From: DATHGT01 sp035317605
GTDB lineage: Bacteria; Methylomirabilota; Methylomirabilia; Rokubacteriales; CSP1-6
DNA length: 28,542 nucleotides
Assembly (NCBI GenBank): GCA_035317605.1
Contig: DATHGT010000085.1
Span: 1-28,542 of the forward strand
Reading direction: 5' to 3'
The position numbers were made by a program, and so were the translations under genes. Of the stretch, positions 23,962 through 28,542 are shown in pieces. The notes beneath the pieces are model-generated. The model saw only the letters and a program-made list of their open reading frames with translations, did not search any database and was not told the DNA's origin. Each line of letters starts with the position of its first letter. Within the stretch, counting starts at the first letter, position 1.

Positions 23962-23977
23962 TATGATGTATGCATAC
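23962..23977 (+). promoter_or_regulatory. Promoter -10 and operator palindrome of the toxin-antitoxin pair
   Basis: TATGAT (23962-23967) is a five-of-six match to the -10 consensus. It is directly followed by the perfect palindrome GTATGCATAC (23968-23977). A further half-site GTATGC occurs at 23946-23951, 22 bases upstream. This arrangement is expected for autoregulation by a VapB-type complex. No good -35 was found. Confidence 0.55.
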
Positions 23978-23999
23978 GGTTGAATTGCAGGAGGTCTTG

Positions 24000-24203
24000 A
24001 TGGCGCGCGCTGCCGCACTCAAACGGAGGGCATTCTTCGTCGATGAAGGGACGCTGCGCCGAGCCCGGAAGGCGCTCGGCGTGGCGACCGACGCGGAAGT
24101 CGTTCGGCTGTCCGTTGGCCGTATCGCTGAAATGGACGAGTTCTGGCGATTCATGCGGCGAAACCGGCGTGTGCTGCCACCTGGGAGTTTCCGGACGCCG
24201 TGA
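24000..24203 (+). CDS. Antitoxin of a VapBC-type module
   Basis: A 67-residue basic protein: MARAAALKRRAFFVDEGTLR, then RARKALGVATDAEVVRLSVG, a ribbon-helix-helix like stretch, and a C-terminal tail (FWRFMRRNRRVLPPGSF) that would mask the toxin. The ATG at 24000 has a GCAGGAGG Shine-Dalgarno; an in-frame ATG at 23970 lies within the palindrome and is rejected. Overlap with the toxin gene (GTGA) is typical. The antitoxin would bind the palindrome at 23968. Confidence 0.8.
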   Translation: MARAAALKRRAFFVDEGTLRRARKALGVATDAEVVRLSVGRIAEMDEFWRFMRRNRRVLPPGSFRTP

Positions 24204-24613
24204 CGTGGGCGATTCTGGACACCAGCATTTACATCGGTCACTGGGAGCGCGGACTGCATGAAGAGTTGCTCGCGGGCGTCCGGCGATCGTGCATCGTGCG
24301 CCATTCGGCGATCGTGTTGTCCGAACTGCGCCGCGGGGCCCGGACTCGACGCGCTCAGGACCTCGTCAACGGACTGTCTCGCCTCGCCGCGGTCCAGTGG
24401 GAACCAACCGCCGCGGACTGGTGGGAGGCGGGCCGGATCATCCGCGACATCGGTGATGAGCGAAGCTGGGGCTCGACGAAGCGTCGCGACTTTCAGAACG
24501 ATACGCTCATCGCGCTCACCGCACGGCGTCATGGCGCCACCGTCGTCACCGTCAATCGGAACGATTTCGAACTCCTTGCACGCGCCGTGAGGATCACCGT
24601 GATCCTGGCCTGA
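24200..24613 (+). CDS. PIN-domain toxin (VapC-type ribonuclease)
   Basis: A 137-residue PIN protein. Acidic residues at the expected places: D7 (AILDTSIYIG), E42 (VLSELRRGA), D101 (FQNDTLIALTARRHG) and D122 in VTVNRNDFELL. PIN toxins cut tRNA or other RNA in a magnesium-dependent way when released from the antitoxin. GTG start overlapping the antitoxin stop. It ends only 18 bases before ureE, so the toxin-antitoxin promoter could read into the urease accessory genes. Confidence 0.9.
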   Translation: MTWAILDTSIYIGHWERGLHEELLAGVRRSCIVRHSAIVLSELRRGARTRRAQDLVNGLSRLAAVQWEPTAADWWEAGRIIRDIGDERSWGSTKRRDFQNDTLIALTARRHGATVVTVNRNDFELLARAVRITVILA

Positions 24614-24631
24614 CGGCATGGTTTATCGGAC

Positions 24632-25087
24632 ATGACCGAGCCCACCGTGATCGTCACGCAGCCGCACGTGCACGTGCACGACGCGGATCTCTCGCGGCTC
24701 GAGCGCGACGCGCTGGTCCTGACCGCCGAGGAACGGCGATGGGGACGGCGCCGCGTGACGACCGAGAAGGGACGCGAGCTGGCGCTGGCGCTGCCGACGG
24801 GCAGCGCGCTCGTGCCGGGGGCGATCCTGCACGTGGCCCGCGACTTCTACGTGGTGATCGAGGCGGCGAGCGAGCCCGTGCTCGCGATCATGCCGCGCTC
24901 GCGGGACGAGGCGTTGCGCGTGGCCTTCGAGGTGGGCAATCGGCACTTCACGCTGGCCATCGACGGCGACCGCCTGCTCGTGCCCGACGATCCCGCGATG
25001 GAGCAACTCCTGGAGCGCATCGAGGTGCCGTGGCGGCGAGAAAGCACTGTCTTCGTCCCTCTCGGTGCGGGCCACCGGCATGACTGA
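24632..25087 (+). CDS. ureE: Urease accessory protein UreE (nickel chaperone)
   Basis: A 151-residue nickel-delivery protein. The N-terminal domain carries RWGRRRVTTEKGRELALALP; the C-terminal domain has VAFEVGNRHFTLAIDGDRLL, with the conserved metal-binding His in GNRHF, and VPDDPAMEQLLERI. The C-terminal tail is just HRHD rather than a long His-rich run. Instead the N-terminus reads QPHVHVHD, an unusual cluster of three histidines. The start at 24632 lacks a clear Shine-Dalgarno. Overlaps ureF by eight bases. Confidence 0.9.
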   Translation: MTEPTVIVTQPHVHVHDADLSRLERDALVLTAEERRWGRRRVTTEKGRELALALPTGSALVPGAILHVARDFYVVIEAASEPVLAIMPRSRDEALRVAFEVGNRHFTLAIDGDRLLVPDDPAMEQLLERIEVPWRRESTVFVPLGAGHRHD

Positions 25088-25858
25088 TCTCACGTCGTTG
25101 ATCGCGCTCCTGCAGTTCGCCGACGGCCTCTTTCCGTCGGGGGGATTCGCCCATTCCTTCGGCCTCGAAACGTACGCGCAGGAGGGGAAGATCCGTGACG
25201 CCGCGGGCCTGAGCGAGTTCGTTAGCACCCACCTCGAGGGCAGCGCGGGCCCGGCCGACGCCGTCGCCGCGGCGCTCGCCGCGCGTGCGGGCCAGGCCCG
25301 TGACCTGGACGCGTGCATCGAGCTCGATCGCGGTCTCGACGCGATGAAGACCGTGCCCGAATTCCGCGCGGCCAGTCGTCAGATGGGCCGACAGACCGCG
25401 CGCGCCGCGGCCGCCACGGCTCTCGGTCGCGCTCGCGCGACCGCCGGTGACGCCAGCGCGACCGCCGGTGGCGCCGGCCCGGGCGCCGGTCAACGCGAGG
25501 CGACGCTCGACGGCGAGGCGTTCGCCGAGAGACTCGCCGCCGCGATCGACGATGAGCTGACGCCCGGCCATCACGCGGTGGTCTTCGGCGCGGTCACTGG
25601 CCGCCACGGTGCGTCCCCTGAAGTCGCGGCGGCGGCGTTCCTCCAGTCCACCGCCGCGCTGCTCGTGGGGGCGGGCCTGCGCCTGCTCCCGATCGGCCAG
25701 CTCGACGGCCAGCGCGTGCTGGCTTCCATGCGTGAATCGATCGCGCGACTGGCGCGCCGCGCCGCCGCCGCCGGCGCGGACGACATGTGGAGCTTCACCC
25801 CCGGACTCGAGATCGCCGGCGTGCGCCACGCCGATCTCGAAGGAAGGCTGTTCCGCTC

Positions 25859-25862
<4 letters not shown>
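25080..25862 (+). CDS. ureF: Urease accessory protein UreF, with Ala/Gly insertion
   Basis: A 260-residue helical protein; many UreF proteins are about 220-230. It opens LLQFADGLFPSGGFAHSFGLE, a UreF signature, and has GLDAMKTVPEFRAASRQMGR and, later, LLPIGQLDGQRVLASM. Between about residues 110 and 145 lies a low-complexity Ala/Gly/Thr segment made by a 21-base tandem repeat; this accounts for the extra length. With UreD and UreG it forms the complex that installs nickel in UreC. ATG at 25080 is preferred over the GTG at 25065. Overlaps ureG by ATGA. Confidence 0.9.
25435..25476 (+). repeat. 21-bp tandem repeat inside ureF
   Basis: Two units (25435-25455, 25456-25476) match at 19 of 21 positions, followed by a degenerate third. 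They encode ATAGDAS/ATAGGAG-type heptads. In-frame expansion, so the protein remains open. Confidence 0.8.
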
Positions 25863-26466
<604 letters not shown>

Positions 26467-26470
<4 letters not shown>

Positions 26471-27312
26471 ATCCCGGCGCCGCGACGGCGCCGCGCGTGG
26501 GCCGCGACGGCGCCTTGCGGCTCGACGTCGAGCGTCGCGGCGACCGGAGCGTTCTTTCGCGCGCCCGCTTCACGCTGCCGCTCCAGGTGCTGGCGCCCCT
26601 GGCGATTTATGATTCCGCGGCCGTGGTCTCGATCCTCAATCCCACGGGCGGACTCGTCGGCGGCGATCGCCTGGCCATCGACGTCAACGTCGGCGTCGCC
26701 GCCCACGCCTGCTTCACCACACCCTCGGCGACCAAGGTCTACCGGACGACGGGCGAGCCGGCCGTGCAGGACGTCGCGCTGCGGGTCGAAGCGGGCGCGG
26801 TCTGTGAATGGGTTCCCGATCACACCATCCCCTTCGCGGGCTCGGCCCTTCGCCAGCGCATCACCGCGGAGGTCGGTGACGGCGCCGGGCTGATCCTCGT
26901 GGACGCGTTCGCGGCCGGACGTGTGGGTCGCGGCGAAGCGTGGGCCTTCCGGCTCCTCGACAGCGCGATCACGGTCCGCGACGCCAAGGGCTGGCTGCTG
27001 CGCGACCGCTTCGTGCTCGAGGCCGATGGGGCGCTCGATCCCCGCCGGCTCGGCGCCGCGGGAGGGCAGCCGTACTTCGCGTCGCTGGTCGTGGTGGCCG
27101 ACGACGTGGACGCCTTTCGGTGTGAGGTGGCCGCGCGCTTTCCGCCGGAGGGCGACGTCGCCGTCGCCGCGGGCGCGCTGCCGCGGCGCGGCGCCCTCGT
27201 CCGGTGCCTGGCCCCGAGCGCCCCGCGTCTCCTCGACGCGCTCGACGCGCTCTGGGCCGCGGCTCGCCGCCACGCCCTCGCGCTGCCGCCACTCGCGCTC
27301 CGCAAGCCCTGA
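26467..27312 (+). CDS. ureD: Urease accessory protein UreD (UreH)
   Basis: A 281-residue protein starting at the GTG in the GTGA overlap with ureG. UreD landmarks are SRARFTLPLQVLAPLAIYDS, ILNPTGGLVGGDRLAIDVNV, HACFTTPSATKVYRT and CEWVPDHTIPFAGS, with LVDAFAAGRVGRGEAWAF further on. It binds apo-urease first and recruits UreF and UreG. Having ureD last in the accessory group (EFGD) is common in several lineages. Confidence 0.94.
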
Positions 27313-27315
27313 ACG

Positions 27316-28542
27316 ATGAATGACCTGACCGCTACCGCGGAAGTCGGGCGCGCTCGACGGGAAGGCTCCGCCCTCGAGGTGCTGTGGGTCGCGACGAAGC
27401 TGGGCTTGACCTCGTTCGGCGGGCCGATCGCTCACCTCGGGTACTTCCACGACGAGTACGTGCGTCGGAGGAAGTGGCTCGACGAGCAGAGCTACGCCGA
27501 TCTCGTGGCGCTCTGCCAGTTCGCACCCGGCCCCACCAGCAGCAAGGTCGGCTTCTCGATCGGCCTGCTGCGCGCGGGCTACCGGGGAGGCCTCGCCGCC
27601 TGGGTCGGATTCACGCTGCCTTCGGCCCTGGCGCTGCTGCTGTTCGCCTACGGCGCCGCGGCGTTGAGCGGCCCCGTGGGCGTGGGGGTGCTGCACGGGC
27701 TCAAGCTCGTGGCCGTGGCCATCGTCGCCCAGGCCGTGTGGGGGATGGCGCGCGCGCTGTGCCCCGACCGCCCGCGCGCTTCGATCGCCGGCGTGGCCGC
27801 GGTGCTCGTGCTGCTCGGCACGTCGGCGTTTTCCCAGCTCGCCGCCATCCTGGTCGGCGCGATCCTCGGCGCGTGGCTCTGCCGTCCCAGCGGCGAGGTT
27901 CGCGCGGAGCACGCGCCGATCAAAGTCTCGCGCCGCGTGGGCGTGGCGGCGCTGGTCGCGTTCTTCGGGCTGCTCGTCGGGCTGCCGCTCCTCCGCGGCC
28001 TCACCGGATCCCAGGCCATCGCGATGGCGGACGCGTTCTACCGAGCGGGCGCGCTGGTCTTCGGCGGCGGGCACGTGGTCCTGCCGTTGTTGCGCGAGGC
28101 GGTGGTCGCGCCCGGCTGGGTCGGCGACGACGCGTTCCTCGCCGGCTACGGCGCGGCCCAGGCCGTGCCCGGTCCGCTCTTCACCTTCGCGACGTACCTC
28201 GGCGCGGTGATGGTCCCGACACCCAATGGTGTGGTCGGCGCGGCCCTCGGTCTGGTGGCGATCTTCTTGCCGGGCCTCCTGCTGCACCTCGGCACGCTCC
28301 CGTTCTGGGAGAGCTTTCGACGGCGCGCCGGGACGCAGGCCGTCATGCGGGGCATCAACGCGGCCGTCGTGGGGCTGCTGGGCGCGGCCCTGTATTCGCC
28401 CATCTGGACGAGCGCCGTGCGGGGACCGCGGGACTTCGCGGTCGCGCTGGTCGGGTTCATCCTGCTCGTGGGCTGGAAGGCGCCTCCGTTCGTCGTCGTC
28501 GCCGTGAGCGCGCTGGCCGGAGCCGCCTTCGCGCTCTTCTAG
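27316..28542 (+). CDS. chrA: Chromate transporter (CHR) family membrane protein, two-domain
   Basis: A 408-residue membrane protein made of two homologous halves, as in long-chain CHR proteins. First half: KLGLTSFGGPIAHLGYFHDE, RRKWLDEQSYADLVALCQFA and PGPTSSKVGFSIGLL. Second half: FYRAGALVFGGGHVVLPLLR, WVGDDAFLAGYGAAQAVPGP and LFTFATYLGAVM. Known members export chromate; many have not been tested. It begins three bases after ureD, so it is probably co-transcribed with urease genes, an association with no obvious explanation. The stop codon is the last three bases of the window, so the gene is complete. Confidence 0.93.
   Translation: MNDLTATAEVGRARREGSALEVLWVATKLGLTSFGGPIAHLGYFHDEYVRRRKWLDEQSYADLVALCQFAPGPTSSKVGFSIGLLRAGYRGGLAAWVGFTLPSALALLLFAYGAAALSGPVGVGVLHGLKLVAVAIVAQAVWGMARALCPDRPRASIAGVAAVLVLLGTSAFSQLAAILVGAILGAWLCRPSGEVRAEHAPIKVSRRVGVAALVAFFGLLVGLPLLRGLTGSQAIAMADAFYRAGALVFGGGHVVLPLLREAVVAPGWVGDDAFLAGYGAAQAVPGPLFTFATYLGAVMVPTPNGVVGAALGLVAIFLPGLLLHLGTLPFWESFRRRAGTQAVMRGINAAVVGLLGAALYSPIWTSAVRGPRDFAVALVGFILLVGWKAPPFVVVAVSALAGAAFALF

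Noticed and set aside
23970..23999. Earlier in-frame ATG for the antitoxin (adds ten residues)
   Set aside because: It falls within the operator palindrome, has no ribosome-binding site, and the ATG at 24000 has a good one.

Overview
The window is very GC-rich, densely packed bacterial chromosome with many ATGA/GTGA/TAATG gene overlaps and frequent GTG or TTG starts. An outer-membrane porin, lipoproteins, an IPTL-CTERM tail and a sigma-54 NtrC-type regulator point to a Gram-negative cell envelope. Separate cofG and cofH genes plus an F420-type oxidoreductase indicate coenzyme F420 production. A deep-branching soil or sediment lineage such as Rokubacteria/Methylomirabilota would fit, but that is inference from gene content. 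No tRNA, rRNA, CRISPR array or intact insertion sequence was seen.

Layout. (1) 1-4492, minus strand: an F420 block of LLM-family oxidoreductase, cofG, cofH, an HU protein, a GNAT-like protein and the first 31 codons of a probable cofD running off the left edge. (2) 4636-13020, plus strand: a signalling and ammonium-assimilation block with histidine kinase, small coiled-coil lipoprotein, REC-GAF-kinase hybrid, sigma-54 activator, glnB/glnK (PII), amt and glnA. The kinase-lipoprotein-activator-glnB order resembles enterobacterial glrK-qseG(yfhG)-glrR-glnB. (3) 13140-14411, minus strand: a beta-barrel porin convergent with glnA across a strong bidirectional hairpin. (4) 14666-20980, plus strand: an ANTAR RNA-binding regulator with a degenerate receiver, then a structured leader and the urea ABC transporter urtABCDE. 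(5) 21012-28542, plus strand: urease genes ureA, ureB and ureC, an intervening segment with an IPTL-CTERM gene remnant and a VapBC-type toxin-antitoxin pair, then ureE, ureF, ureG, ureD and a chromate-transporter family gene ending at the last base.

How it works together (inference): urea enters through the porin and UrtABCDE, is hydrolysed by nickel urease, and the ammonia is assimilated by glutamine synthetase under PII control. Two good sigma-54 promoter matches, before glnB and before the ANTAR gene, would place both blocks under an NtrC/GlrR-type activator.

The most interesting signal is the 192-base leader between the ANTAR gene and urtA. It holds two adjacent stem-loops with six-base loops AGCGAC and AGCGAG, both matching the A1/G4 rule for ANTAR target RNAs. 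The ANTAR protein encoded just upstream has alanine where the receiver's phospho-acceptor aspartate should be. This suggests an AmiR-like, phosphorylation-independent RNA switch for urea or amide uptake whose ligand-sensing partner is not apparent in the window.
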